Shown piece after piece: positions 63,815 through 64,000 of a stretch of DNA of 64,000 nt. Source of the stretch: Dirofilaria immitis. Its lineage: Eukaryota > Nematoda > Chromadorea > Rhabditida > Onchocercidae. The stretch spans positions 2,604,001 through 2,668,000 of the forward strand of contig JAKNDB010000109.1 of the NCBI GenBank assembly GCA_024305405.1, read 5' to 3'. Numbering within the stretch: position 1 is the first letter of the stretch; every line of letters starts with the position of its first letter. The notes beneath the pieces were generated by a model that ran no database searches, was not told where the DNA came from, and saw only the letters and a program-made list of their open reading frames with translations. The translations under genes were made by a program, and so were the position numbers.

Positions 63815-64000
63815 GTAAAAAGAAATCTTGCTGACCTGACACTTCGTGTTTTGAAATCGTCGATAGTTCAAAAATATCGCGTCTCCAAACTTAATTATCC
63901 CAATATTTTAACTGCTGGCATTCAGTTTTCTTATTGTTCCTGTAGTTATTGATTTATTATTTTTGAACTTATTATTATTTGTTGTAACTTATACCTTTCC

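Noticed and set aside
1..64000. tRNA, rRNA, CRISPR arrays, bacterial operons or riboswitches
   Set aside because: No cloverleaf with A and B box motifs, no rRNA-like segment, and no spaced direct repeats of CRISPR type were seen; the exon structure is eukaryotic.

Overview
The window looks like a piece of a nematode nuclear genome, most likely a filarial or other spirurid worm. It is very AT-rich. Genes are split into short exons by short introns with TTTTCAG-type acceptors, and several start codons sit 3-30 bases after such an acceptor, as expected for spliced-leader trans-splicing. A near-match to the nematode SL1 leader is present. The gene content (i-type lysozyme, nematode-style amine receptor, a BEL/Pao element, a possible Wolbachia-derived fragment) fits. 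I cannot name the species.

Layout. 1-8.5 kb: no gene found, but a large inverted repeat with 590-bp arms (2791-4226). 8.55-13.35 kb (+): a biogenic-amine GPCR. 14.49-19.29 kb (-): MIC60/mitofilin, 15 exons, head-to-head with KTI12 (+, 19.88-21.75 kb). 23.55-26.56 kb (+): APC11 RING-H2 protein with a long N-terminal extension. 28.18-30.35 kb (+): PCI protein, best read as COP9 signalosome subunit 8. 31.9-32.4 kb: a possible 43-residue two-exon gene whose first exon lies inside a small TA-flanked inverted-repeat element. 32.4-38.1 kb: mostly gene-poor, with an SL1-like sequence at 34946. 38.12-39.65 kb (+): invertebrate-type lysozyme. 44.35-45.19 kb (-): several exons of an unrecognised gene, beside a 278-bp GAATG/AATG satellite. 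45.7-56.9 kb: mostly noncoding, with one or two candidate lone exons. 56.9-60.9 kb (-): decayed BEL/Pao retrotransposon, containing on the + strand a fragment resembling alphaproteobacterial AsmA-like protein. 62.1-64 kb (+): exons of an unrecognised gene running off the window.

A cross-cutting observation is that otherwise well-conserved genes are broken by single-base indels, nearly all a missing base in a short homopolymer. I count ten missing bases and one extra in five genes, and the arms of the large inverted repeat differ from each other mainly in homopolymer length. The simplest reading is uncorrected sequencing error, so these genes should be treated as functional rather than as pseudogenes.

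The genes are housekeeping functions (cristae organisation, tRNA wobble modification through Elongator, two ubiquitin-ligase regulators) plus a neuronal receptor and an immune or digestive enzyme. They do not form an operon, since the gaps between them exceed 1.5 kb. I found no tRNA, rRNA or CRISPR. Exon boundaries were worked out by eye from splice signals and reading phase, and have not been checked against transcripts.
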